Positions 1 to 8,716 of a stretch of 64,000 nt of DNA are shown one piece after another. Each line of letters starts with the position of its first letter. Position 1 is the first letter of the stretch. Source of the DNA: Cellulomonas sp. KRMCY2. GTDB lineage: Bacteria > Actinomycetota > Actinomycetes > Actinomycetales > Cellulomonadaceae. The stretch covers positions 2,852,001 through 2,916,000 of the forward strand of contig NZ_JAGF01000001.1 in assembly GCF_000526515.1 (NCBI RefSeq). Direction: 5' to 3'. The position numbers were made by a program, and so were the translations under genes. The notes under the pieces are model-generated. The model had not been told where the DNA came from and searched no databases. It saw nothing but the letters and a program-made list of their open reading frames with translations.

Positions 1-2
1 GG

Positions 3-344
3 ACCGGGACCTTCGGGATGGTCCCGGCGCAGGACGCCACTGCGCTCGCGCTCATCCTGACCGAGCTCGTGACGAACGCGGTCCAGCACGGCTTCGCCGG
101 TGGCGGGACGGGGACGGTCGAGATCGTCGCCGAGCGGACCGACTCCCACCTGCACGCCATGGTGGCCGACGACGGGCTCGGTCTGCCGGTCGGGGGCAAG
201 GGACCGATGACCGGGCTCGGTACGCAGATCGTCAGCACCCTGATCCGCAACGAGCTCCAGGGCACGATCACCTGGGTGGCGCGCGAGGGCGGCGGGACAC
301 AGGTGGAGCTCGACATCGACCTGCGGGTGCCCCGACCGACCTGA
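3..344 (+). CDS. pdtaS: PdtaS-type sensor histidine kinase, C-terminal ATPase end (5' truncated by window)
   Basis: This is the C-terminal ATP-binding part of a HisKA_2/HWE-class sensor kinase. The frame is open from base 3 through a methionine at 18, so the gene begins before the window. The N box (ELVTNAVQHGF), the DDGLGLP G1 box and the GLGTQIV G2 box are all visible, followed by a short beta-rich end at base 344. Mycobacterial PdtaS phosphorylates the antiterminator PdtaR, and its gene lies convergent with whiB1. The same convergent arrangement occurs here, which supports the assignment. The sensing GAF/PAS half is not in the window, so the signal cannot be judged. The kinase-family call is firm; orthology to PdtaS rests partly on synteny. 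Confidence 0.85.
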   Translation, partial: TGTFGMVPAQDATALALILTELVTNAVQHGFAGGGTGTVEIVAERTDSHLHAMVADDGLGLPVGGKGPMTGLGTQIVSTLIRNELQGTITWVAREGGGTQVELDIDLRVPRPT

Positions 345-398
345 GCCGGCGGCGGACGGACGACGACCCCGGGACCGGGCCAGGGGGAGGCCGGTACC

Positions 399-430
399 GA
401 GGTCGTCGGGTGAAGAGGTCGTCGGGTGAA
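399..430. repeat. 16-bp tandem repeat, two copies
   Basis: The unit GAGGTCGTCGGGTGAA occurs at 399-414 and again at 415-430, between the convergent ends of the kinase and whiB genes. It is a perfect direct duplication. No hairpin or coding role is apparent. Confidence 0.8.
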
Positions 431-461
431 GCAGAGGGGGCTGGTCAGCCGCGGCGAGACG

Positions 462-710
462 TCAGCTGGCGCGGCGGGCGCGTGCGGTACGGCGCTTGAG
501 TGCGCGGCGCTCGTCCTCGGACAGGCCACCCCAGACGCCGGCGTCCTGGCCGGACTCGAGCGCCCACTTCAGGCAGGTGTCGACGACGGGGCAGCGGCGG
601 CAGACAGCCTTGGCCTCGTCGATCTGCTGCAGGGCAGGGCCGGTGTTCCCGATCGGGAAGAAGAGCTCCGGGTCCTCGTCCAGGCATGAAGCGCGGTGGC
701 GCCAGTCCAT
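462..710 (-). CDS. whiB1: WhiB1-like iron-sulphur transcriptional regulator
   Basis: An 82-residue WhiB-family protein. Four cysteines, C9, C37, C40 and C46, sit exactly where WhiB1 ligates its 4Fe-4S cluster. They are followed by the GVWGG turn at 58-62 and a basic C-terminal DNA-binding tail rich in Arg/Lys. The start at 710 is chosen because a strong GAGGAGAAACC ribosome site precedes it and the protein then begins MDWRH like its relatives; an upstream in-frame start at 740 would add ten unlikely residues. WhiB1 is essential in mycobacteria, binds the primary sigma factor and responds to nitric oxide. The neighbouring PdtaS-like gene on the opposite strand matches mycobacterial synteny. 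Confidence 0.95.
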   Translation of the reverse strand: MDWRHRASCLDEDPELFFPIGNTGPALQQIDEAKAVCRRCPVVDTCLKWALESGQDAGVWGGLSEDERRALKRRTARARRAS

Positions 711-739
711 TGGTTTCTCCTCGAGCACACGGCAGGCCA

Positions 740-753
740 CCCCCGATCGGGGG
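740..753. promoter_or_regulatory. 14-bp perfect palindrome upstream of whiB1
   Basis: CCCCCGATCGGGGG lies 29 bases upstream of the whiB1 ATG, so it is either in the 5' leader or at the promoter. It could be an operator for a dimeric regulator or a hairpin. Which of these it is cannot be decided from sequence. Confidence 0.4.
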
Positions 754-907
754 GAAGGCTTCAGGTGGGGGTTGAACGGAACGTCCTATGACTGAGATCA
801 AGCCTCACACGGTCCCGGCGAGGGCACAAGGGGTAACGGGAAGGTTTCGGGCCGATAACGATGAGGTGTTCGTCACATCGGTTCGACCCCACCCTTCCGC
901 GCGGTGG

Positions 908-936
908 CTGATACGGCCGAGCAGGCGTCCTAGTCT
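908..936 (+). promoter_or_regulatory. Predicted promoter for a leaderless gene
   Basis: CTGATA (908-913, four of six matches to TTGACA), a 17-base spacer and TAGTCT (931-936). The GTG of the following gene is only six bases after the -10 box and there is no Shine-Dalgarno sequence, so transcription would start at or next to the start codon. Confidence 0.5.
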
Positions 937-942
937 CGTCGC

Positions 943-1401
943 GTGCCGAATCACCGGACCCGTGGTGTCGAGTCAGCGGCCGACCGGCCGGAGGTCGCCC
1001 CGCGCGCCGGAGCGTTCCGGACGGTCGCGCTGGTGATGGTCATGCTCGAGGCGCTGGCCCTGGTCGCCGTCGCCGGCAGGTGGCTGGTCGAGGTCGTCGC
1101 GGCCGGCAGCCGGAACCTCGCCGTCGGGCTGTTCGTCGCCGCGTTCTGCCTGGGTGTCGCGGCCATGCTGGTCGTCGCGGCGCGTGCGGTGCTGCGTGGT
1201 CGTCGCGGTGGGCGCTCACCCCTGGTCGCCTGGCAGCTGCTGCAGGGTGCGACCTCGGTCGCCGTCCTCCAGGCCGCGCAGGGGCCGGTCGCGGCCGTGG
1301 CCTGGGTCGCGCTCGGCGTCGCGACGGCCGCTCTCGTCGCGCTCCTGACCATGATGGCCACCGGGTCCGAGCCGGCATCGGCAGCCCCACTGGTCCGGTG
1401 A
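943..1401 (+). CDS. Small integral membrane protein of unknown function
   Basis: A 152-residue protein with about four hydrophobic segments (roughly residues 27-48, 58-82, 97-112 and 118-140) and short polar ends. No enzymatic motif is visible and I do not recognise a named family. It begins with GTG at 943 just after a -10 box, consistent with a leaderless transcript. It converges on the FtsK-like gene with only 15 bases between the stop codons. It probably resides in the cytoplasmic membrane; its role is unknown. Confidence 0.7.
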   Translation: MPNHRTRGVESAADRPEVAPRAGAFRTVALVMVMLEALALVAVAGRWLVEVVAAGSRNLAVGLFVAAFCLGVAAMLVVAARAVLRGRRGGRSPLVAWQLLQGATSVAVLQAAQGPVAAVAWVALGVATAALVALLTMMATGSEPASAAPLVR

Positions 1402-1406
1402 CGGGC

Positions 1407-1418
1407 GACCGGCCGGTC
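1407..1418. terminator. 12-bp palindrome between convergent genes, possible weak bidirectional terminator
   Basis: GACCGGCCGGTC is a perfect palindrome spanning the gap and the stop codon of the FtsK-like gene. There is no T-tract on either strand, so a terminator role is only a positional guess. Confidence 0.25.
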
Positions 1419-4400
1419 AGCCACCGGGCACGGGCGGTGCGGGGCCGGCCACCTGCACCGGTGTGACGTGGCCGCGGTGGACCAGGACGCCGAGGCCCGC
1501 GCGGCTCGGATGGTCCGGGTCGACGGCCAGGGAGAGATCGACGCCGGCCACGTCCTGCGACCCGGCGGTCAGGGGAGCGAGGACGAGCACCGGCGCAGCG
1601 CTGCGCAGCGCGGCAGCTGCCCCACGGTAGGCCGCCGCGGCGCGATCGGTCCGCGTCGCGCCGATCACCCGGGGCACTGAGGTCTCACCCGCCTCGGCGG
1701 TGATCACCCAGCTCGCCAGGAGCTCGTCGAGGGCGGGGTCGACCCGGGCCAGGTGCTCGAGATCGTCCACCAGGACCACTCGACGGAGCCGCGGACGGCC
1801 GGTGACTCCGGTCGCCAGCCGGTCGAGCAGGTCGCGGGCCTGCACCGTGCTCCGGGCCACGTCGGACACGGTCCGCGGATCGACGTCGGCGAGCGGCCCG
1901 CCGCGCGCCACGACCCCGACCAGCCAGCCGGCTCGGTGCAGCGCCGGTGCGAGGGTGGCGAGCGCGGTGGACCGTCCCGACCGAGGTGGTCCGACGACCA
2001 GCGCTCCGACCGTGGCGTCGATGAGCACGGGGCCGCCGTCGTCGCCGCCGCGGCCGATCTCGACGAGGTCCGGGCCGCCCGGCCCGCAGGTCGAGCCCAC
2101 GGGATCGCGAGGGACCCGGACCGGCAGCGGGCGGAGCCGGAGCGGGGCGCCAGGCACCGGCGGGGTCGGCCCGACGTCGGCCGGTGCCCGCGTGTCGGCG
2201 CACGGCTCGATGTCGGCAGGCAGGGCGACCTGGCACCGTGCGGCACCGAGCGCGGTGAGGTGGACGCCTCGTCCGGGGCCACCACGCCCGGTCGCCAGGT
2301 CCCGCGGAACCCCGAGCATCGCCGCGTCGGACGGGTCGCCGACGGCCAGCACGATCCGCTGTGCAGCATGCGGCAGGAGCCGCAGGACCTCACCGGGCGC
2401 GCCGGCGACGGCGACGGCGAGACCGTGATGCCGCCCGTCGCGGACGGTCTGCTCCAGAAGCTCGGCTCCTGCGCCGCGGGGGAGCCGACCCAGGGCGCGC
2501 AGCACCGTGCCCGCGTCGTCGACCACGAGCAGGCACGGAGGCTCGTGCCGGCCGGCGCACAGCAGCCCGAGCAGGCGGGCCACGAGACGCGGGTCGTCAG
2601 CACCGACCACCGTGCCGACGCCCGGATGCTGCGCCGGTGCGGCCAGCCCGATCGTGTGCACGTGTCGACCGGCGGTGAGCGCGGCGTGCACCACGCTGCG
2701 CAGCGCCGTCGTCCGGCCCGAGCCCGGTCGTCCCGCGACGACGAGCGCGCCGCTGCGCCCGTCCCAGCGCACCAGGCCCCGAGCCTGGTCGGCCGGCAGG
2801 TCGGTCAGGCCGATGAGAAGACCCGCGTCCTGGCTCGTCGGCTCGTGCGCACCCGCCCGCACCTGCTCGAGCAGGTCCTGCGCGCGGACCGTCGACGGCA
2901 GCGGCGGCAGCCAGATCGCCGCGGGAGCCTGTGCGCCGGCCGCCGTGGCCGCCTGCTGCACCATCCGGACCAGCTCCAGGGTGTGGTCGGCCGAGCGAGG
3001 CGGACGGCTGCCGGGATCGTCGCTCCGCTCACCTGCGTGCTCGCCCGGTCTCTCGTTCGCGTGCTCACCCCCGTACCGGACGCCGCGATCGTTGCCGAAG
3101 CGGTCCCAGCCGGGCGCCCAGCGGACCGACGGCCCGGAACCCGGTCCGGCGTGCCGGTCCGGCGGTAGCGCAGCCCACGCCGTCTGGACGAGCTCGGGCC
3201 TTGCCGGGCCCCGGCGCACGAGTGCGCGACCCGGTCGGTCGACCGGGAGCGTGGCGGCGTCGGCGACCTCGACGACATCGGTGGAGTCCGCCGCATCGGT
3301 CACCCGCAGGCAGATCCGCAGGGCGACGTTCGCGCGCATCTCGGCGCTGACCGCCCCGGCGGGCCGCTGCGTCGCGAGGACGAGATGGATGCCGAGGGAC
3401 CGGCCCTGCGCGGCGAGGCGAACCAGTCCCGGGACGAAGTCGGCAAGCTCGTCGCTCAGCGCCCGGAACTCGTCGACGACCACGAGCAGCCGTGGTGGCG
3501 CGGCACCGCCGGGCCGCCCCGCCAGCCTCGTGCGCAGCGTCTCGAGGTCCGCGACCACGGCCTCGGCGAGGAGGCGCTCACGCCGGCTGAGCTCGGCGCG
3601 CAGCCCGCCCAGCGCACGAGCCGCCTCGACCGGGTCGAGGTCCGTCACCTGGCCGATCACGTGCGGCAGGTCCTTGCAGCTGCCGAAGCTCGCCCCGCCC
3701 TTGTAGTCGACGAGCACGACCGCGAGCTCGGTGGGTGGGTGTCGCAGGGCGAGGCTGAGCACGAGGGACTGCAGCAGCTCCGACTTGCCTGCACCGGTCG
3801 TCCCGGCGACCAGGGTGTGCGGGCCTTCGGCGAGCAGGTCGAGCGTCACCGGCTCGGCAGCGCTGCCCGACGACCTGCCGATCGTCGCGACGAGCCCCGT
3901 CAGCGGTCGGGTGCGCAGGCCGACCCGGTCGTCGACCACCCGGCCCATGGCTCCGCGACGACCGGACCCGTCGCCGACCTGGACGCCCTGGTCAGGCTGC
4001 ACCTGCCCCCAGGCCCGGAGCAGGGCCGGCACGTCACCGGGAAGCCCCAGGTCCGCGAGCGCGACCTGGCGGGGCAGCTCGTCGACCGGGCGCCGGATCC
4101 CGTCCCGTGCCGCGACCCGGCGTGCGTGGTCCTCGATCCAGCGGTCCGGCGCGCAGGGGACGCGCACGTCTCGCGACCCGCCGGGTCCGTCGAGGACGGC
4201 GGCAAGGCCGACCTGGCCGACCTCCTGGTCCGCGCGCACCCGAAGGACCCAGCGGCACCAGCCGGGGACCGACGCCGCCGTGTCCTCGACGAGCAGGACG
4301 GCGGTGCCCTGACCGCGGCGCGCCACCCACCACCGGTTGAGCACCACCCGCCACGGCGCGCCCCGGTCACTGACCAGGAGGATCGGCTTCCCGGACGCGC

Positions 4401-5865
4401 GCTCGAGGACCCGCACGGCGCCGGCCGCGTCCCGGGCGACCCACGCCGCGGGCGCCGGGCCGATGCGCCGCTCGAGCCATCGGCACCAGGCCCACTCGGC
4501 GTCTGCCTCGCGCCGGTGCAGCACCGACAGCAGCACACCGTCGTCCAGGAGGGCCGCACCCAGCAGGGCGCGGGTGACCGCGAGCGCGTCCTCGCGTCGT
4601 CCGACGACGGCCAGGCCCTCCTGGGCGAGCCGCCACCAGGGCAGCGGCCCGGCACCGGGACCGGGCAGCGGGCCGGCACCGGGGCCCGCATCTGCGCCGA
4701 CGGGTCCCTCGGTCCAGCCGGGCTCCGGCGGGTGCCGCTGCGCCACCAGGGCCAGCCGGACGGACGTCGCGGCCGGGTCGGGTCCGAGGTCGGTGGCGGG
4801 TGGCCGTCGCCGCGCACCGGCACCGGGCGCGCCGCGCCTGCCCCCCGTCGTGAGACCGCGGGGTACACCATCCGGTGCACTGCCGGGCGCGCCGCCCCAG
4901 ACGTCGCCGACGGCCGGGCCGCCGACTGCCGGGCCACCGTCGGCCGGGTCAGCGGTGGCACGCGGTCCGTGGCCCGCCTGCCGTCGCACCCAGCCCACGA
5001 GCGCCGGCAGGGCGATCGAGAGCGGACCGCCGAGTGCCATGACGAGGAACACGGGATTGCGGGTGGCGACCGCGAGGGCCGCCGAGGCGACCGCCGGCAC
5101 CAACCACGTGACGGCGGACGCTGCGGGTGGTCCGGCAGCGGCCGGCCCGGCACGGGTCGGTTCGCGGCTGCCGCGAGCCGACCGGTGGCCGTGCTCCCCG
5201 GGGTGGTCGAGGTCCGCGAGCCGGCGGAGCGCCACCGTCGTGCTGCCGAGTGCGAGGAGGTCGGTGTCGCGCGCGCGTACGCCCCGAGGACCGACGGCGC
5301 GCACGCGCCGGGCCGGACGCCCGCTCGCCGGCCGGTCCCGGTCACGAGAACCGCGAGCAGGTGGCGTCGGCGTCGCCTGGGCCCGCAGCGCCGTGGTGCC
5401 GTTCGCCGAGCCGAGGTCGTCGGCGTGCCAGCGAGCCGGGCGTCCGGCCCGTCGTCGGCGTCGGCGCACCCGTGCGTGCTCGCGGGAGACCGTCGGGTCC
5501 TCCACGGCGAGGTGGCCGCGGACGTCCCCGGTCGACGGCCCGCGACCGATCCGCACCGTGCCGTCGCGCCCGGGGACGGCGATCCGGCCGGCATCGGGTC
5601 CGGCGACCACGGCGACGTGCCATGGCGCCGTCGTCGCCAGCATCGTCGGGTCGGGCGGACCGGCGCCGACGCGCACACGCGAACCCGGGAGCCACGGCAC
5701 CGCCCCCGCCACCTGGTCACCACTGACGACCTGGCCGTCGACGGTGAGCGTGAGATGAGCCAGGTCCGACCGGCCGGTGAGGCGGACGAGTCCCGGGCGG
5801 CACCCGGCGAGGGTCGCCCCGTCCGGGACGTCGACGTCACCGCCGGGTTCGAGGGTGAAGCGCAT
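1417..5865 (-). CDS. FHA-domain FtsK/SpoIIIE-like (EssC/EccC-type) ATPase
   Basis: A 1482-residue membrane ATPase. In order it has an N-terminal beta-rich region, a forkhead-associated domain (GR near 102, SREH near 125, SANGT near 153), two transmembrane segments at about 250-290, a Pro/Gly-rich linker, and three P-loop domains. The first is a full FtsK motor with GTTGAGKS near 688 and VVVDEF near 795. The second and third have GRPGSGRTT near 1047 and GPPRSGRST near 1295 and look more degenerate. This is the layout of type VII secretion motors. No WXG100 substrate, mycosin or EccB/D/E gene lies nearby, so it is an orphan here. ATG at 5865 is preferred because the protein then starts at the conserved beta-rich region; the upstream extension is Cys/Arg-rich noise. 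It could act in DNA or protein translocation. Confidence 0.85.
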   Translation of the reverse strand: MRFTLEPGGDVDVPDGATLAGCRPGLVRLTGRSDLAHLTLTVDGQVVSGDQVAGAVPWLPGSRVRVGAGPPDPTMLATTAPWHVAVVAGPDAGRIAVPGRDGTVRIGRGPSTGDVRGHLAVEDPTVSREHARVRRRRRRAGRPARWHADDLGSANGTTALRAQATPTPPARGSRDRDRPASGRPARRVRAVGPRGVRARDTDLLALGSTTVALRRLADLDHPGEHGHRSARGSREPTRAGPAAAGPPAASAVTWLVPAVASAALAVATRNPVFLVMALGGPLSIALPALVGWVRRQAGHGPRATADPADGGPAVGGPAVGDVWGGAPGSAPDGVPRGLTTGGRRGAPGAGARRRPPATDLGPDPAATSVRLALVAQRHPPEPGWTEGPVGADAGPGAGPLPGPGAGPLPWWRLAQEGLAVVGRREDALAVTRALLGAALLDDGVLLSVLHRREADAEWAWCRWLERRIGPAPAAWVARDAAGAVRVLERASGKPILLVSDRGAPWRVVLNRWWVARRGQGTAVLLVEDTAASVPGWCRWVLRVRADQEVGQVGLAAVLDGPGGSRDVRVPCAPDRWIEDHARRVAARDGIRRPVDELPRQVALADLGLPGDVPALLRAWGQVQPDQGVQVGDGSGRRGAMGRVVDDRVGLRTRPLTGLVATIGRSSGSAAEPVTLDLLAEGPHTLVAGTTGAGKSELLQSLVLSLALRHPPTELAVVLVDYKGGASFGSCKDLPHVIGQVTDLDPVEAARALGGLRAELSRRERLLAEAVVADLETLRTRLAGRPGGAAPPRLLVVVDEFRALSDELADFVPGLVRLAAQGRSLGIHLVLATQRPAGAVSAEMRANVALRICLRVTDAADSTDVVEVADAATLPVDRPGRALVRRGPARPELVQTAWAALPPDRHAGPGSGPSVRWAPGWDRFGNDRGVRYGGEHANERPGEHAGERSDDPGSRPPRSADHTLELVRMVQQAATAAGAQAPAAIWLPPLPSTVRAQDLLEQVRAGAHEPTSQDAGLLIGLTDLPADQARGLVRWDGRSGALVVAGRPGSGRTTALRSVVHAALTAGRHVHTIGLAAPAQHPGVGTVVGADDPRLVARLLGLLCAGRHEPPCLLVVDDAGTVLRALGRLPRGAGAELLEQTVRDGRHHGLAVAVAGAPGEVLRLLPHAAQRIVLAVGDPSDAAMLGVPRDLATGRGGPGRGVHLTALGAARCQVALPADIEPCADTRAPADVGPTPPVPGAPLRLRPLPVRVPRDPVGSTCGPGGPDLVEIGRGGDDGGPVLIDATVGALVVGPPRSGRSTALATLAPALHRAGWLVGVVARGGPLADVDPRTVSDVARSTVQARDLLDRLATGVTGRPRLRRVVLVDDLEHLARVDPALDELLASWVITAEAGETSVPRVIGATRTDRAAAAYRGAAAALRSAAPVLVLAPLTAGSQDVAGVDLSLAVDPDHPSRAGLGVLVHRGHVTPVQVAGPAPPVPGG

Positions 5866-5980
5866 CGGCCGAGCATGGCGGTCACACCCGCAGCGGGCGC
5901 CCGGGGTCTGGGCGCACTGGGGAGGCCGACACCACCCACAGGCCGGACCGCGCACGCCACGCCCCGCGCACGCCCCGCCA

Positions 5981-6010
5981 CGGCACGTCACGGCACGTCA
6001 CGGCAAGTCA
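5981..6010. repeat. Three 10-bp tandem repeats
   Basis: The unit CGGCACGTCA occurs at 5981-5990 and 5991-6000, followed by a one-mismatch copy CGGCAAGTCA at 6001-6010 that contains the permease stop codon. The array lies in the gap between the permease and the FtsK-like gene. It could be an iteron-like protein site or neutral slippage. Confidence 0.7.
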
Positions 6011-8716
6011 CTCCACGGCGAGCGCCTCGACCGGCGAGGTCCGGGCCGCACGTCGGCCGGGGAGCACCGAGGCGAGCAGCCCGGCCAGGAGCGCGACGGT
6101 CATCACCAGGCCGAGGTCGCGCCACGGCACGGTCAGGCCCACCGGGCTGATCTCACCGAGCAGGGTCCGGGCTCCCGCCCAGCCGTAGAACGTCCCGAGG
6201 CAGGCTCCGACGACCGCCCCGACCCCGGCGATCAGCATCCCCTCGATCGCCAGCGTGCTGCGCAGCTGGCGTCCGGAGAGCCCGATGGCCCGGAGCGTCG
6301 CGGACTCGCGGCGCCGTTCGAGCACCGAGAGCGAGAGCGTGTTGGCCACCCCGACGAGGGCGATCACCACCGCGACGCCCAGCAACCCGACGACGACGGC
6401 GAGCAGCGTGTTGACGACCCGCTGGTAGAAGGCCCGCTCGACGGCCGCGCCGACGGTCTCGAGCGCCACGCCGGACTCGCTCGCCACGGTGCTGATCTCG
6501 CCGACGACCTGCTCCGCCGCACCGTCGTCGCTGAGCCGGATCCACAGCCGGCTCACCAGGGCGTCGGGCTGGACGGACGCCAGCCCGCGCGGGGTCAGCA
6601 CCACGGCATAGCCGGGCAGGTCGGTGACCTCGACCGTGAAGGACTGCTCGACGGCCGGCGGCTCGGCATCCTGCCCGCCTGCCGCCCCACCTGCCGTGCC
6701 GACCGGGTCCTCGACGGTGAGCGGCTCGACCTTCGCGGCCTCGCCCGACCGCGCATCGGCCGCCGCGGCCTCGTCGGCCCAGGTCGCCGTCTGCTGCCCG
6801 AGGGTGATCACCTGGCCGGTCGTCAGGCCGGTCCACGACGCGACCTGTCGGGGGACGATCACGGTGGAGTCGTCGAGGCCCGCGATCTGCTCGGGCGCCT
6901 TGAGCGCCTGCCCGGCAGCCGCCGGCTCGACACCGCGGGCTTCGACGAACCCGCCGTCCGTGCCGGGAGCGAGGCCGCTGGTGATCTCCACCATCGTGCC
7001 GGTCAGCTCGGCGACCGACGCGACGCCGTCGATGGCGCGGACCTGGCCGGCGATCCCGGCAGGCAGCGCCGGGATGGTCATCCCGTCCCCGACGGTGCCG
7101 ACGGCGACGTCGACCGAGAACTCCTGGTCGAGGCTCTCGTCGAGTGCTATCCGCGTGCTGGCGGCACCGGTGGCCATCATCGACACGAGCGTGACGCCGA
7201 TGAACAGGGCCGCGCTCGTCGCAGCCGTCCGCCGCGGGTTGCGGATGCTGTTGGCTGCGGCGAGTCGCGCCGCGGTCCCGCCGCGACGCCCCAGGAGCGC
7301 ACCGGCCCAGCCGACGAGTCGTGGCACCCAGAACACGGACCCGACGAGCACCCCGACGAACGAGAGGGCCCCGCCGAGCACGCCGATCCCGAGACCGGTC
7401 ATGAGCGAGCTGTCCCGCGCCAGGGTCATCCCGACGACGAGCGCGGACCCGCCGCCGAGGGTCAGCAGGGCCGACGCGACAGCACGGAACCGGCCGGAGC
7501 GGTCGCTGACCCGCGGCGTGTCGGACGGTCGCAGCGCGGCGAGCGGGGAGACCCGGGTCGCCGCCCGGGCCGGTGACAGGGCGGCGAGGACCGTGACCAG
7601 CGTGCCGACGACCAGCGGGGCCACCACGACGGCCGGGGTCATCGACACGGCGGACGGCAGCGGGACGTCCGTGCCGGTGCCGGCGAGCACCATCAGCACG
7701 ACCTGGACCACGACCGTGCCCAGCACGAAACCTGCGAGGGAGGCGGCAGCCCCGAGGATCAGGGCCTCGAGGATCACCGAGCGGTGCAGCTGGGCGCGGT
7801 CGGCGCCGACGCAGCGCAGCAGGGCGAGCGTGCGGGTGCGCTGGGCGACGAGGACCTGGAACGTGTTGGCGATCACCAGGGCCGCGACGAGCAGCGCCAC
7901 CGCGGCGAACCCGAGCACGATCGCGGTGAACACGTCAGCGCTGCCGGTCAGCTGGGCGGTGGTCTCCTTGGCCTGCTCGTCGATGGTGCGGATCGCCAGC
8001 TGGCTGTGCGGCAGGGCGTCGCCCAGCGCGTCCCGCACGGCGGTCGCCGAGGTGCCGTCGGCGACGGCCACCAGGGCGTACCAGTAGTACGGGTCGCCGA
8101 GGTTCTGGAACGCCGACCAGGACTCGAGCTGGGCCGGGACGACGACGGCGACGCCACCGGTGCTCAGGAAGGCGGCGGCCGAGACGTCCAGCAGGCCGAC
8201 CACCTCGAGCGTGCCGGCTCTGGCCTCGGTGGCCTCCTTCCCGTCGTCGGCGACGCGCCACGACGTCTCGGTGGACTGCACGGTGTCGCCGACCTCGACC
8301 CCGAGCAGGGTCGCGGCGTCCGACGGGAGCGCGATCTGGCCGGCCCGGGCCGGCAAGGTCCCGTCGGCGAGATCGGCGGTCTGCAGGTCCGGCGAGGCCG
8401 CGAGCGCTGTCACCTGGACGTACGTCTGCCCGCTCGGGCCGGCGAGCTCGATCCCGGTCTCCAGGTAGCCGTGCACCGCGTCGACGCCGGGGACCTGTGC
8501 CACCGAGGCGAGCGTCGGGTCGGTGATCTCGCCTTCGCTGACCACGAGGTCGGCGTCGCCGTAGCCGGTCGTCACGGCGTCGTAGGTCGTGCGGGTGATC
8601 GCGTTGCCGGCCAGCAGCGTCGCGGCGACGAAGGCGGTGCCGATGCAGATCGCGATCCCGGCGGCCATCAGCCGGCCGAGGCTCCGTCGCATCTGGGCGA
8701 GGGTCAGACGCAGCAT
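6008..8716 (-). CDS. ABC transporter permease, FtsX/MacB family (two FtsX domains)
   Basis: A 902-residue membrane protein. It has an N-terminal transmembrane helix (about 18-40), a large extracytoplasmic domain, three helices with the first FtsX signature (about 265-390), a further helix pair near 420-460, a second extracytoplasmic domain, and a terminal FtsX helix set (about 765-895) ending in ARTSPVEAL. This duplicated design is typical of transporters that expel or sense peptides and lipids across the membrane. Its start overlaps the ATPase stop (TGATG at 8714-8718), so the two are translationally coupled. Upstream in the same direction lie a NarL-type regulator and its kinase, suggesting two-component control of this transporter. 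The substrate is unknown. Confidence 0.9.
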   Translation of the reverse strand: MLRLTLAQMRRSLGRLMAAGIAICIGTAFVAATLLAGNAITRTTYDAVTTGYGDADLVVSEGEITDPTLASVAQVPGVDAVHGYLETGIELAGPSGQTYVQVTALAASPDLQTADLADGTLPARAGQIALPSDAATLLGVEVGDTVQSTETSWRVADDGKEATEARAGTLEVVGLLDVSAAAFLSTGGVAVVVPAQLESWSAFQNLGDPYYWYALVAVADGTSATAVRDALGDALPHSQLAIRTIDEQAKETTAQLTGSADVFTAIVLGFAAVALLVAALVIANTFQVLVAQRTRTLALLRCVGADRAQLHRSVILEALILGAAASLAGFVLGTVVVQVVLMVLAGTGTDVPLPSAVSMTPAVVVAPLVVGTLVTVLAALSPARAATRVSPLAALRPSDTPRVSDRSGRFRAVASALLTLGGGSALVVGMTLARDSSLMTGLGIGVLGGALSFVGVLVGSVFWVPRLVGWAGALLGRRGGTAARLAAANSIRNPRRTAATSAALFIGVTLVSMMATGAASTRIALDESLDQEFSVDVAVGTVGDGMTIPALPAGIAGQVRAIDGVASVAELTGTMVEITSGLAPGTDGGFVEARGVEPAAAGQALKAPEQIAGLDDSTVIVPRQVASWTGLTTGQVITLGQQTATWADEAAAADARSGEAAKVEPLTVEDPVGTAGGAAGGQDAEPPAVEQSFTVEVTDLPGYAVVLTPRGLASVQPDALVSRLWIRLSDDGAAEQVVGEISTVASESGVALETVGAAVERAFYQRVVNTLLAVVVGLLGVAVVIALVGVANTLSLSVLERRRESATLRAIGLSGRQLRSTLAIEGMLIAGVGAVVGACLGTFYGWAGARTLLGEISPVGLTVPWRDLGLVMTVALLAGLLASVLPGRRAARTSPVEALAVE

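Noticed and set aside
851-858. GCCGATAA, identical to a sigma-28/WhiG -10 box, on the plus strand
   Set aside because: No CTCAA- or TAAA-type element stands 15-17 bases upstream, and the downstream gene has a better leaderless promoter at 908-936.
3385-6150. 921-residue open frame on the plus strand across the FtsK-like gene
   Set aside because: It is the antisense shadow of a GC-rich gene; its translation is Arg/Asp/Gly-rich with no domain, and the opposite strand has full FtsK motifs.
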